A stretch of DNA of 64,000 bases from Homalodisca vitripennis (GCF_021130785.1 NC_060213.1:99688501-99752500), one strand, 5' to 3'. Shown: positions 38,444-50,559, counted from the stretch's first letter. Notes: generated by a model not told the origin, from the sequence alone. Translations and numbers: made by a program.

Positions 38444-39621
38444 GAGATTTAGCTACTCATTTATAAAATCTAGGTAAACCAATATATCTGGGTATCTAAA
38501 GAACCCAAGAGGACACAATGAAAGAATCACACTCAGGTGAACATACAAACGGAGGTTTATTTTTTTAACCCAAGAACCAATAGAGGGATCTTCTTTAGAA
38601 AGAAATAGTTAGTATCTATCTTGCACTTTATATTGCTCCAGCGAGGAGTTCATAGCATCTAATTCATATTTTAACACTATTATCAAGTCCACCTCAATGA
38701 TCAAAGCTGTGAATAATATTTCATACGTTACTCTTAACAGGTTAGCTTCCATGACATTTTTACAGTAGCTTTAATAAAAACCACTGAGGAATAAATTTCT
38801 CAGCGTTTCTTTCTCAGTCTAGAGTCCGAAAAACAGAATTATATCAGGACAAACCTATCATTATTCTGGACCCAGCCTTTCACTTGTCGAAATATTACGG
38901 ATAAGAATATCAAATAAACTTGTACATAAGATTAAGGCTTTGTTAGCAGAACACATTGGCACAAAAATGGCTTTAAAAGGTTCACACTAGCCAAAATGGC
39001 GGCTGGAAGAAAGTTGTTAAAATTTCTTCCAGTCTCTAAAATAATGGGATTTAGTTTTATTGCTGTGGTTTAGTGCCCAAGATAATGTTAAAACTTACAG
39101 CTAAAGTGCAACTACTGATATTAGTAGTAGGACACATAAGAGCTGTTGGCGTTCAAGCCCATTCCATGGGATACCCAAAAGAATTTCTGCAGGATTTGAA
39201 CCTTTTTATTTCGTAGTGTTTATCTATTTTATTGATTTACTGAAGATTTGCTTTGTTTTAATAACTGTAAAGAGACCATACATTTTGAAGGTATAAAATT
39301 AATATTTGTTAAGGCAAAAATATTGAAATATTTTCTGTTGTAATTTAATTTATTTTTACTGTAAACAATTTAATTTTAAAAACTATTATGTACCCTCATT
39401 TTGGTTAGATTGAACCAGTTTGTGGTCTTCTTTTCAACTTAATCCCTCTTTAATTTGATGTACAATCCAGCCTATGGTTACATTTAGAATTATCTAGACT
39501 TCCTATGAGAGACGTTCTCCTGATGCGATGAAAACCAGAAAGCGACTCAAATGATGGATTTTTAAATAATATTGATGAAGTTAAGCGGTATGTTCTTTCT
39601 TGTAATCATTTGACACCTGGG

Positions 39622-39637
39622 AGGCCAGTTCCAGACT
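39622..39637 (+). repeat. Target-site duplication, left copy
   Basis: AGGCCAGTTCCAGACT is identical to 40872-40887 and brackets the RTE-like LINE insertion. Confidence 0.9.
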
Positions 39638-40871
39638 CTCTTAGAGTCTGTAGATGACAAGCTAAGAGGAGAGCAAAGTGGTTTTAGGGCAGGAAAATCT
39701 TGTGCAGACCAGATCAACACACTGAGAGTTATTGTAGAACAATTTACAGAGTATCAAGCAACACTATACCTTTCATTCATAGATTTTGAAAAAGCATTCG
39801 ATAGTGTGGATAGAAGTAGAATATGTGAGGCAATGCAGACGTTTGGTATTCCCCAGAAAATAATAAATCTAGTTAGGGCATTGTATAGTGGTCATTCCTG
39901 CAAAATAGTGCATCATGGTAAAGTTTCTGAACAATTTCATGTACTTTAAGGAGTTAAACAAGGATGTATTTTGTCTCCTATTCTCTTTCTTATGGTTTTT
40001 GACGTTGTTTTGAGAAGGGCGCTTAACAGACCGAGAGGTATACAGTGGAGGTTGGCAGAGAGATTGGAAGATCTTGATTTTGCAGATGACCTATGTTTCC
40101 TTTCTCATACCTTTGGTGATATGCAGAGCAAGTTAAATGACCTCAGATTGGAAGCAGCTAGAGATGGACTCAGAATTAATGTTAAGAAGACAAAAGAAAT
40201 CCGAGTCAATAGTCAAAACCAGGAAAATCTCAAGATCGGGGATGAAAGTGTTGAGAGAGTTCCTAATTTCTGTTATTTGGGAAGCATGATAAGTGAAAAT
40301 GGTGGGGCAGACGAGGACATAGCCAGCAGAATACGCAAGGCAAAGCAAGCCTTCTCACAATTGTGGCCTATTTGGAGATCGGCAATAATAAGAAAAGGCA
40401 CTAAGTTACGGATTTTTAATAGTAATGTGAAGTCGGTTCTCCTATACGCCTGTGAAACATGGAAGGTAACTAAACGGCTCACAATGAAGATTCAGGTGTT
40501 TTGTAAATCGCTGCCTACGTAACATTCACAGGATATGGTGGCCAGATACTGTGACAAACGAGGAACTATGGCGTAGGAGTGGGCAAGAACCAATCGAATT
40601 GACAATCCGACGCAGAAAATGGGGCTGGATAGGTCATACAATGAGACGAGACCATAACAACATAGCTAGACATAGTTTTGATTGGAACCCTCAAGGCCAT
40701 AGAAAAAGGGGCCGCCCAAGGATGACCTGGAGACGGACAGCAGAAAAAGAGTTGAGAAGTGTAAGAAAAACCTGACAAAACGTGAAGCAGATGGCTGAGA
40801 ACAGAGAGGAATGGCGTGACTTTGTGGCAGCCCTATGTTCCACCTAAGGAATAAAGGAAATAAGTAAGTCA
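39638..40871 (+). mobile_element. 5'-truncated RTE-like LINE insertion
   Basis: The 1.23-kb insert lies between two perfect copies of a 16-bp sequence, the expected product of target-primed reverse transcription. The 5' end starts inside the reverse transcriptase and lacks the endonuclease. The 3' end after the ORF is very short and closes with AATAAGTAAGTC, a (TAAG)-type simple tail rather than poly-A, as seen in RTE-clade LINEs. The perfect duplication points to a fairly recent insertion compared with the other LINE remnants here. Confidence 0.85.
39653..40847 (+). pseudogene. RTE-like LINE reverse transcriptase, C-terminal part
   Basis: A frame starting in the fingers (SGFRAGKSCADQINTLR) runs through palm motif A (FIDFEKAFDSVDR, 39776-39814), GVKQGCILSP, and the catalytic FADD box at 40079-40090, to the thumb and connection region (YLGSMISENGG, LYACETW). 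It changes frame near 40500-40512 and continues through WIGHTMRRDHNNIARHSFDW, RGRPRMTWRR and a final FVAALCST before the stop at 40845-40847. The last blocks are a conserved tail of RTE-like ORF2 proteins. Defects are a TAA at 39947-39949 where a Gln-type codon is expected, one frameshift, and a TGA at 40773-40775 where Trp is expected. Both stops are compatible with single transitions. The catalytic aspartates are intact, but the copy cannot encode a working protein. Confidence 0.88.
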
Positions 40872-40887
40872 AGGCCAGTTCCAGACT
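40872..40887 (+). repeat. Target-site duplication, right copy
   Basis: AGGCCAGTTCCAGACT is identical to 39622-39637. The flanking bases differ on both sides, so the duplication is exactly 16 bp. Confidence 0.9.
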
Positions 40888-43800
40888 TAATTCACACCCT
40901 GTATTCGATGTGCTCAAGTCAGTATTTTTGAAATGCTAGCTTAATCTTAAATTTTCAGTACCTGTATGTCTTTAACCATGACTCGTACTATTTTCAAACT
41001 GTAATAAACATTTTAAAAGGAGATTAGATCATGAAAATTACATGCATTGTTGTTTTCGTACCGAGTAAACATTGTGAGAGGTGTTTACGTCCAGGATTCA
41101 GAACTCCGATGTCACTACACTCTTATCTGGCCTGTAACTCTTTTCGCTAAATTCGGTTTCAGGTGATCCTTTAATTGGTGCTCTGATCGGTGAGCAATTT
41201 CTTTACATTTAGTGAATCATTTAATTACTCAACTATTTAAAAAAAGCTACTGCCCTGAATTTACTTGCATAAGAAGTTAATTGTTTTTTCCATCATGCAT
41301 AATAGCCCACTGGGTGGCGAAACAAAATGAGTTACATCTGCTATATTATTAGATACACATGTTTATTTACATTTCTTTGATATTCTAAGTTTGATTGATT
41401 GATTTGATATTCTAAGTTAAGCTATTCTATTCTATGTGATTTTTCTCTATATATTACAGTAACATTTATTATCATCAGAACAGGTAATTGTAAAACCGGT
41501 AAGAAATCACTGAAAATTTTGAAAAATGTTGTAGGGTAAAATTGTTTAATTGATGAAATGTGGTTGATTCTATAATTTTTATAATATTTTATGCTCCACC
41601 AGTATTTAAATATAAAAAATATACAAACAGTTGCAGACTACATTTCTAATTATTTATTTTTTATTTTATTAATTTTTTTGCTCCATGGCAAACATAACTT
41701 ACATTATAATAATATAGTGATATAAAACTCAATTGTTTTAATCGTCCATTTAAATTATCTGCTTTTAAAACTGAATATGACACGCTGGTGTATTGAAACA
41801 TTTATTTGAATGAGATAAGGGTTACAAACACATTTTAGCTAATCTCATACAAGGTTAATTGCAATGAGAAATTGTGACAGAGAGAGATTTTGCACGTATT
41901 GCGTTTTTCCTACTTTACTATATTTTATCTAACTTTGTACGATGTCTGTCTGGAAGAAGTAAATTAGTAAGTTTAACATTAAAAAATGTTTTTAATCTCT
42001 TTGTTTCCAAATGCTGTTTAATTTTCATCAACATAATACAATTACCAAAAAAGAAATGTATACTCAAATTCGAATAGTACTCTTAAAGTTTGAATTGAAT
42101 TCACTTAACGAACTAATGTGCGGCATGTTTAGTTAATAGTCTTATAACGAATTTCGCTGAGTTCTTTAGTATTCATCTTATGCCGAGCATTAATCAGCTG
42201 AACTCACGGTTGATTCACATAGTAAAAACTCAGCTTATAATGCGTGGTCAACGTTTTCATAAAGCCTGTGAGCATAGACATAGAGACACCTCATCAACTT
42301 GCAAACGAAGTGGATAAGTGTTTGAGCTTTGGGTTATTGGAAAATTTATTGCTCCATCTACCTTTTCGGGAACAGTGTAAATTATTATCTACGAACATGA
42401 TATGTTCATCCACTACTCCACTACTTGATACTTTTACTTTAAATTGAAGGTTATTTACTATAAACTTAATGCGAATATTTTAATACATATTTTACTCAAA
42501 TACGTTCTTACAAATGTTCTTACGCACGCAGTTACTTCCTTTATAATGGAAATAATTGTAACACCAAACAATAATGCTGTTACCAAGTGATTTTGAAAAT
42601 AGCCTACTATAGCCGTAATATTCTCAATTTGTGCATGAGATTTCAAAATAGAGCGCTTTTTAATTTTCACAAAAAGGATGTCACGAAAAGTTAAAATATA
42701 GATCTGTAGTACCAACGGCAGTCTTTCTGTGAGGTACGGTTGTTGACAGTGCATTGCATCTAAGTTTCTTAAATTATATTGCACACCTAGATCAAGATAT
42801 AACTTGGTTCGAGGTAGGCTTAAAATTATTAACCAAGAGCAGGGATAACTTCCAAAGTCAGCATCACGGACAATACCCATATTTGCCATAAACATTTGGT
42901 GAAACTCAATATAGAAAATTCCAACAGTAAAAATCAGTTCTTAACCCATCTCAATCTGCTGTTTATGGCTATAGATTGTTATTCTATTTTTCAGTTTATG
43001 ACTCACTGAGGTATACATGATGGCTGTCTGAAAAATTTTGACTAAGGTTGCTGTTGAGGCATTGCATGTGTACAAAGTAAGTTCTTGTGTGAGTGTATGT
43101 TCACAAAATACTAAATTTTGTTATTATAATACAATGTTAAATTGTGACTCAAGTGCATATAAAACGATAACTACATACAAAAGCACACACATGTATACGC
43201 GCAGGGTAGGATTAGTCTAGGAAAAAGCATTTTTATGTTCCTAACATTTCGTAGTTAAATAACTCACAAATATTATATTGATAATGTATACATTACAGAA
43301 ATCAGTATGGCACATTAACAGTTTTCAGCATTGAAACTGAAACCAGTTGAGTTGGGAAAAAGTATGATGGAAAGGAGAAACTGTTTCAAAAAAGCACTCT
43401 AATAAAACCCACGCTTTGAAAGGTCAGACGTTGAATTCAAAGTTCATTATAACCAGTGAATGGCTAAGGAACTCTTTGCTTGAAATCAAGCAACTCTAAA
43501 TAGAAATACTAAGTAAATACTTCCCAGTCGATTAAATCTTTTCAATGTCTAGTATAACTGTTTACTTTTTCTTATTTCCTTTAAAATAACGTCTTGGGCA
43601 ATACTAAAAGAAGAACTATGTTAATTAATTGCTAGTATACGAGGAGTAAGTAACCGCTCTATAATTTAGTTTCCACTTAATAAGACAAACAAATGTACTT
43701 TCATTTCTGTATTATGTATTATTTATAATTTTTAATGGTTTCTGCTATTTCGTCATATAATTCATATAAGACAGTAATTTGGTTGGCTTAAAAGGATAGC

Positions 43801-44097
43801 TGTTCTTTTTACTCCATTTAAAATGGAGTTATGTGCATTCTTTACACATAAATGTATTACTGATAGTAAATTACAATACAGATGATCTGGACGTAATATT
43901 TTGTTGGTTTTTGAAGCACACCTGATTTTCGGATTCACAAATAAGATATATTTAGTTTTTTTTTAACATATGTATAAAAACGGATGAAATATATTTTTAG
44001 TTGAATGCTTTATAGTAATGTCTTTTATTTTCCTAAACTTATTTATTAGACAACGCAAATTTTATAACCAATATGGTTTATCAGGAAGTAAGAAAAA
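40888..44097. other. Unassigned AT-rich stretch
   Basis: No supported gene. The 145-codon minus frame at 42895-42458 is the longest unexplained open frame in the window but shows no motif, signal peptide or codon pattern that I can defend. ACTCCATTTAAAATGGAGT near 43811 is a small perfect hairpin. Confidence 0.3.
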
Positions 44098-44191
44098 CGA
44101 ATGTTCAGTTTAGCTCCATTTCACCTTCCGCTTAGTGCAGCGTCAGAAATCTAAGCGGAAGAAGGTGAAATGGAGCGAACCTCGACATTCG
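44098..44191. mobile_element. Foldback element, compact copy
   Basis: A 38-base left arm (44098-44135, with GAATGTTCAG and CTCCATTTCACCTTCCGCTTAG) pairs with a 41-base right arm (44151-44191) across a 15-base loop, with few mismatches and one three-base insertion. The arms match those at 9026-9062 and 9379-9414. Similarity to the 9.4-kb copy continues outside the right arm (GTTGAATCAA and CCTACC), so the full terminal repeat is longer than the visible hairpin. Confidence 0.7.
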
Positions 44192-46149
44192 CGTTGAATC
44201 AACCCTTCCTACCATAGCTGAGTTATGTGCTGAAAACACATTTCTGTATTTGCCAAATAGAAACTTAATCATACTTTACTTAGATATGCTATAAATTAAA
44301 AACATACATATCATTAAATTCAGACATAATAACACGATTATGGTGTGTCATTCTCATTGTCATCCACGTTTCATTGTTAACTGTGTCGTTTATTGCATAA
44401 TTCGTTGAATCATCACATACTAGAATACTACAATCTAGTTACTCGATTGTAAACCGTACCTAATTCTAGACCCAACATTCGTTCGAAAATTAGTGTTATT
44501 GAATTTCTACTTGTTTATAGAAGCTCGATCATTGGCCACCAAAAACTTAATCAGTTCCATGGAATTAAAAATACCCGATTCATTTTTTTCTAAATAACAT
44601 GAATTCCTCATTATATACTCAAATTCCTGTAATTTATACTTATATCTCATTGGCGGATAGGTGGTAGGATGCAATAGATTCGTCCTTTTTAACTACCGAT
44701 ATCCACGTTTCAGAAAAACTCAAAATCATTGGATTTAAGACAGATTATGTGTTTGTACCAAACCTGCCTAGTAAGTACGTAAGCCTAAGAAAGTACGTAT
44801 CTCTTAGTCAACCAATCGTTATCCGTGCACTTGTCGGTCTTACTGGAAAGGGATTTACTTATCTCCTTATCTATTAAAGTTCCTGCGAGGCCTACATGAA
44901 ATTTCTCAAGGTTGCATTTCGTTATCTAGCACTGTAACGCCATTGGTTATGAAATATCTTGAAAGGGTTATGCTGGAATTGTGTCATTGACGATGACTGG
45001 CGTTATCTCAATCCATACAAGAAAACGAATGCGAGTGATAGTACGTTGAACATACTCCCAGTTTCTTTAAGATATAAATATGAAATATTGATTCAATAGG
45101 GAAAGAGTTATAGATTTTCAATATTGATATGACGTTTTTATCGTATAATCTAGCATATAGTTAGTTAGCTAGAGGGGTTATTATTAGTTATATTGATTAT
45201 CTGAGTAACAGAGTGTATAATTTTTATGTTATAAATAGTTGATTTCTTTATCTTATTTTACACCAATTATTCTTAAATCGTTTTGAGTACACATACTTAA
45301 ATCTACGACATTTTTAACTGCTATATTGGGAATTATTCTACATTACAGAAATTATGAAATTCGTACGTAAGTTTTCTAATACTAAAAGTAGTTAAACAAG
45401 TGGAAAGGGTGGATAAAATGTGGACAAGGAACTGTGGAAATGGAGTGACATTTTACTTTCTTCTCATCTTTTAAAAATCACATAAAATTAAGATCCGTGG
45501 CGATACAGTTCTTTATTCTAATCAACATTTCTTTAGAATTATTTCTTCTCTCGGATAAGATTGGGAGGATTTTTTTGATAATATTTTATTCAACAGAAGT
45601 GCTTATGGTTGGGATCTTAAATTGACATTTGTAATCAGTTCCCTATTTTGTCTTTCACTTTCTCACTCTCTCACTAAAGATACGGGTAGGTAAGCCTCAA
45701 AAGGTAAATTTTTAAAACAACTTTAAGGATCTACATTCTCTCTGCCATAATATATTTGGTGAGTTCCTATTTAAAGCATTGAAGTTATTCATATGTAACT
45801 GGATAGCCAATCACCTAGAAAATATTATATCTCACTTTCTGAAGTTCCTTACAAACTCCCCTAGGTCATTACTGTAGTTTGTTAGTTTAGTGCAATACCA
45901 GAGCAACGTATTACTCAAAAATATGTGCCAAAAGTAGCAGAACACGAACTAATATTTCACTTCCTAGGCCTGTGTGATTCAATAAAATCGGCGTCTGTAC
46001 ATTACTCAGTAAAAGAGCACAAAGTTAAATATAGTATTACCTATATTTTTAAGTAACTTAAAAGTATTGGTGCGCTAAGAGTACATATGAAAATTATTTA
46101 AAAGATGCCTTTGCAGGTATTGAATACTTACATGTAAATACTTCACATT
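44192..46149. other. Unassigned stretch
   Basis: AT-rich DNA. No gene or repeat family is recognised. Confidence 0.3.
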
Positions 46150-46370
46150 CTATATTTACATATAATCATCCGCCATGGCGCAATATAGCGGATATAGCTC
46201 TTATCGTATGATAACTGAATCACGCAACGTCGAGCGGATCGCAGAGCGATCCTGTTCTTGCAAGCAGCTCGCCTGCCCGACCATTGGCGGTGATTCGGAA
46301 ATCACCTTCAAGCCGTTGGTCGCCAGGTTAAGTATTAAAGGGGGCCTTCTATCCTTAACTTGGTAAAAAT
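46150..46370. other. GC-rich island of unknown nature
   Basis: About 200 bp clearly richer in G and C than its surroundings, with abrupt borders. It contains several small hairpins: ATCCGC with GCGGAT, and GGTGATT-CGG-AAATCACC. The run CGCAACGTCGAGCG resembles the internal control region of 5S rRNA genes, which would fit a 5S-derived SINE, but the rest does not align convincingly with 5S rRNA. A 63-codon plus frame from 46175 spans it without a recognisable protein. Confidence 0.35.
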
Positions 46371-47231
46371 AAAATATCCTTATTTTGTATGTGTTCTACT
46401 TTTTAAGCCTCTCGAGTGTTTTTTGATTGTCTTGAAATCAACACTGAGTAAATACTAACCTTTAAGAATGCTAACCTTCCATCTCTTTCATCCCATTTCT
46501 TTTCAGTGAATCAGACTCTGGCACAGCAGGCGTCCGTCTAATCTAACCCGTAATTGCTATTAAGCGAATGTCACCTTTCAAACTACTAAGACATTCAACT
46601 GAGTTTGGAAATCATTCTAAAAAATAACTCCCAATAAGGCAAGATTTTTGTTATACTAAATATTGTGTCTTTGTGCTTAAAAAGTTTTTCGATGCCACGC
46701 TGAGGCACTCTTGAGATTTTTTTCTCAGTTCTGTAGCAAATATCAATTATATATTTCTTATACGTGTCGTGTTTTGTAAGTCGCTTCAGTAACGCTTTTA
46801 AGCGGCTAGACAAAAATACTATTGGTTTTGCATAGGAGATGCTTTGTTTCTATGAAAAACGTACAGAAATTTGTTTTGAAAGTGATATATATATATGAGG
46901 CAGTTGTTTGCCCATAATGCATACCAGAAACGCTTTTGTTGCAGGTTAAAAACTAATTGGAAATTATTTCTTATTTTGATAAAATAAACATAGCATTCAT
47001 GAAATCGTTCTGGTGTAGACATTTTATGTAAGTAAACATAAATTATAAATTAATAATCAGTATATGAGTTTTGTAAAATAACTTCAAACAGACATAAAAT
47101 CTGACAATGGCAGGCCTAAAATGAGTAGCATTTCTGAAATATTTGAGAAGAAAAAGTGTAAATAAATAAAATTGGATCAGTCTTGTACCTCACAAATGGT
47201 AGATAGTCAATTTTTCTTTCTTAGTTTGAGT
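46371..47231. other. Unassigned AT-rich stretch
   Basis: No supported gene or repeat. Confidence 0.3.
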
Positions 47232-48340
47232 TTAAGGGGAGATGTACGCCCGAAAATTAAAAATTTTGATTTATTTTTTTTATATATTTTTTTTGTATTG
47301 TTTAGTTTGTTCTGATTAAAATTATATATAATACATGCATATACGGATCCTAAATAATATAAAAATAATATATTTTTTTCTTGCATAAAGCGTCCACGGA
47401 CGACAACCCACAGCATCAGCTTTGCGACATATCATGGTGTAGGTATAAGCAAGCCATTCGGGATGCTAAAACATATGAACATAAAAATTCACTGGACCAG
47501 CCCATAATTGATCTGATAAAACCTATATTCAGGGACCTGGCAAAAACTGAGTTGTTAGAGTTGTTAGTCTGCACGGCCGCACTCAAAATATTAACGAAAG
47601 CTTCAATTCTGTTCTCTGGTCCAGAGTGCCAAAAAATAACTTTGTAGGACTACAAACTCTAAAGTTAGGTACATATGATGCAGTTATTACTTTTAATGAG
47701 GGCAGTCAGGGGAGATTAGCAGTCTTAAAAGGGCTTGGGGTCAAAATTGGCAAAAATTGTGCAAAGTGCCTTAGTGAAATTGATCGAGGTCGGATGATAA
47801 AATCAGATATAGCATGTGAAGAGAAGACAAAGCTAGCCAGAAAAAGGACCAGGATGATCAGGAAGAAACTCCTTGATGTTGAGAAGGAAAATGATCAGAA
47901 TTACGAAGCTGGAATGTTTTGAAATGTAAGTAAATATATGTTTATCATGTTTTCGCGATTTCCCGAAAATCTATTTTTTTTACACAAAAGTCCCATTATC
48001 TCAGAAAGTAGAAGGCCAATTCATTTCAAATTTTTACAGGTTATTAAGAATGTCTGTTTACACAACCCCTACTAGATTTAAACTTCTAGCTCAACAATAA
48101 AAAATTATTTTAAAATAGTAATCCAAAATTATAAGCAAAAAAATTTACAAATATTTAAAAAATAAAAATAATGCCAAAAAGTTAATGGAATTCAATGAAA
48201 TTAGTAGGGTGTCTTTAGAATACTATGTTTATTTTAGGGTAAAAATTTCAATCTTATAACTCTGATACTTTCTGAGATAATGGGTTATATATTAGCATAT
48301 GTTTAACATTACGGGCTTATGGGCGTACATCTCCCCTTAA
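47232..48340 (+). mobile_element. Deleted DNA transposon with TTAA flanks and Mutator-like transposase piece
   Basis: TTAA (47232-47235) is followed by GGGGAGATGTACGCCC (47236-47251). The exact reverse complement, GGGCGTACATCTCCCC, lies at 48321-48336 and is followed by TTAA (48337-48340). The 1.1-kb body carries a transposase C-terminus (47381-47922). It also has a second, internal perfect 19-bp inverted repeat: CCCATTATCTCAGAAAGTA at 47992-48010 and its complement at 48266-48284. The perfect terminal repeats suggest recent movement, while the coding part is shifted and truncated, so the copy must depend on an enzyme supplied elsewhere. Confidence 0.8.
47381..47922 (+). pseudogene. Mutator-like transposase C-terminal domain, frameshifted
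   Basis: The first frame (47381-47560) reads HKASTDDNPQHQLC, WCRYKQA, YEHKNSLDQPIIDLIKPIFR and DLAKTELLE. After a one-base shift near 47560 the second frame continues LHGRTQNINESFNSVLWSRV, PKNNFVGLQTLKLGTYDAVI, TFNEGSQGRLAVLKGLGVKI, then a basic coiled tail ending in GMF at 47922. The order STDxNPQHxLC, W, HKN, IKPIxRDL, HGxTQNxNESFN, VPKxxFVG, YDAVxxFN matches the C-terminal half of proteins annotated in invertebrates as having a Mutator-like transposase domain (the PF20700 type, named from memory). The N-terminal two thirds are missing. The first frame follows a pyrimidine-rich run and AG, so an exon boundary may lie there. Confidence 0.75.
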
Positions 48341-48478
48341 GTTATGTACAATGGGCCCAAACAGCAAGCAGTAACGTTTCCACGCCGAAACATTAGTTGG
48401 AAACAAAGATCGTCTCAGAGATCGTGGTACAAAAGATGACCTTGTATAACTTATTCAATACAAAAGTATCCTGTTTTT

Positions 48479-49715
48479 TTGTTACATTTTTTGACACAGG
48501 ACCAATTACTTGAAGATGTGTTAGTTAAAACTGGTTACAATGATTGGAAACATTTAGGAAGTATGGTGACAATACATCGACATGAAAGTTCCAATGTTCA
48601 GAGAGCATGTTTATATAAATACCACGGATGGAAATATTCCAAAAAGACTGGTATGGTGACTATAAAAATAAACGATCAACTCGCCTAAGAAATTCAAAAA
48701 AATAGAGACATCCTTAAGTTATTTATTAGAAGCATTATATTTTGCGAAAGACAATACATTGCTTTACGCGGGCACCGCCAATCTGAGATAAAAAATTACG
48801 AGAATTGGGCAGAAAATAGTAACTCTAGTGAGTCATACAGAGAAGCTGATTCTAAAGGTAATATTACAACCAAAATGTCTAACAAAAGAAGTAACAAACT
48901 AGACGAAGGCAATTTCAAAGAACTTGCATTGAAGCTTTCTCTGCATTGATAATGAAATCTTAGACAAAAATATTCAAAGCTTGTCATAAATGCAACATAT
49001 ACATCACAAATTATACACAATTATATTATACTGGCTACTAGCAAAGTAATTACTGATCAAATTATTTCTGAAATTAAAGCAGGTAGCAATGTTTACAGTA
49101 TAATAATTGATGAGGCTCGTGATGAGGGTCACTGCGAACAGATGAGTGTCTATTGCAGATATATTCACGATTCTAGAGTAAAAGAACGATTTCTTGGGTT
49201 TGTTCAAGTGCACGAACTAAATGCACAGTACTTAACTAAAAAAATTAGAGATCTTTAAATATATTTGCAGCTTAACATTTAAAAAAATGTGTAAAGCCAA
49301 TCATTTTATGGAGCCAGAAATTGTCATGTCTGATGAATTTAATGGCCTACAAGCTTTGATTCAACAGCTAACCAAAAACCTATGCCCATACATCCATTGC
49401 CATACCCACCGGCTGAACTTTTTCCTTGTAAATGTTTCCAAAGATTTTCGTAGCATCGATGAAACGATTGGGCTCTTTGAAGCTGTTTATTTTTTTCAAT
49501 TGTCATGTGTTTTACGGCAGGAAATATTTTCTTTCAAAAAGAAGACAGCAACTGGCAATAACCACTTACATGTACCTCTGCAATGTGACACTATGTGGGT
49601 TTTCAAATATAAGGGAGTCCATACAAAAAAATCTGAATTCACCTCTGTTGTAATTTCTTTTAAAACATGTGTGGCAAGCGACAAAGGAAGTATTTTCTTT
49701 CTAACTGGGTAGTAA
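48479..49715 (+). pseudogene. hAT-family transposase (DUF4371/ZMYM1-like), decayed
   Basis: The first frame (48479-48949, with one internal TAA at 48686) contains DWKHLGSMVTIHRHESS, a spacer, then YIALRGHRQSE and EGNFKELALKL, all typical of the N-terminal half of DUF4371-type hAT transposases. After a break, about 48970-49255 encodes YTSQIIHNYI, YSIIIDEARDEGHCEQMSVY (first catalytic Asp region) and RFLGFVQVHEL. A third segment (49287-49715) has MSDEFNGLQALIQQL, IHCHTHRLNFFLVN and QCDTMWVFKY. The family motif DTRW appears as DTMW. The C-terminal dimerisation region and terminal repeats were not found. It begins about 140 bp right of the TTAA element, so the two insertions are adjacent. Confidence 0.85.
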
Positions 49716-50559
49716 AATTTCTATTTAGACTTATATTTGTTCAGTGAAATGTTTTTCTTTTGGTCCAAGTTGAACTACCATATTGAGAATATGATGTAAA
49801 TATATTAATATGAATAATATAAAAGTAATAAACAAATCCTCGTTTTTTAAAACATTTTTTAAAGTATAGAAATGTTTATAAAACATCAGACAGCTAAATT
49901 TGACCAGAAAGGCCTTAAAACTCACCATTTTGAGTACAAACTTTACAAATTTGTCCATTCATCCGGACCCCTGGCCATAAATTTATATATATATATATAG
50001 ATATATATATACATGTACACACATACGCGCGCGCGCGCATACCACATGGGCCCACCCAAAATAAAATTCCTGGAGCTGCCTCTGCTGGTGCATGAATTTA
50101 CAAGCGAATATGTTCTACGGAGACACAATTTAAAGGATTCTGTTTCAACCTCTATATCTCTTTCCAATCTAATCAACTGAACATTAAATTCTCCACTCCT
50201 ATTTCCACACATTTATTAAAAACAGATATATTGAATAAAATCCCAGGGATTAAAATTAAGATAAAACCTAGTAACTTACTGGTTAATGTTTGAAATCAAT
50301 GAAAATTACAAACATGTTATTGTATATTTTGGATCAAATGACAGTTTTGATGTATTAAACATATTTTGCGACAGAAATAGACAGATTTATATGAAATTAA
50401 ATATGTATTAGTTACTTTGTTACTAATTTCTAAGGATTTTATAAAGAGTTACATCTGTGAATACGTTGGCCAAGTTTAAGTTCAAGAATCCATTGGACCT
50501 TTTCAAATTTAGATATTTGAAAGGATAGTCTTTAATTGTTAATAAACTTGTTAAATACT
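49716..50559. other. Unassigned stretch with microsatellite
   Basis: Holds a compound microsatellite at 49983-50039: (TA)n, then (CA), then (CG)7. GGACCCCTGG at 49966 could be a hAT-type end (CAGGGGTCC in reverse), but no partner was found. Confidence 0.4.

Noticed and set aside
42458..42895. 145-codon minus frame as a gene
   Set aside because: Length alone is its only support. There is no motif, and hydrophobic runs are as expected from AT-rich codons. It is kept only as a note.
46150..46370. Bacterial contamination or transferred bacterial gene
   Set aside because: The GC-rich part is only about 200 bp, is embedded in host-like DNA, and shows no ribosome binding site or recognisable bacterial protein.
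49960..49975. hAT right terminal repeat (CAGGGGTCC in reverse)
   Set aside because: No matching left end near 48.3-48.5 kb and no 8-bp target duplication could be found.
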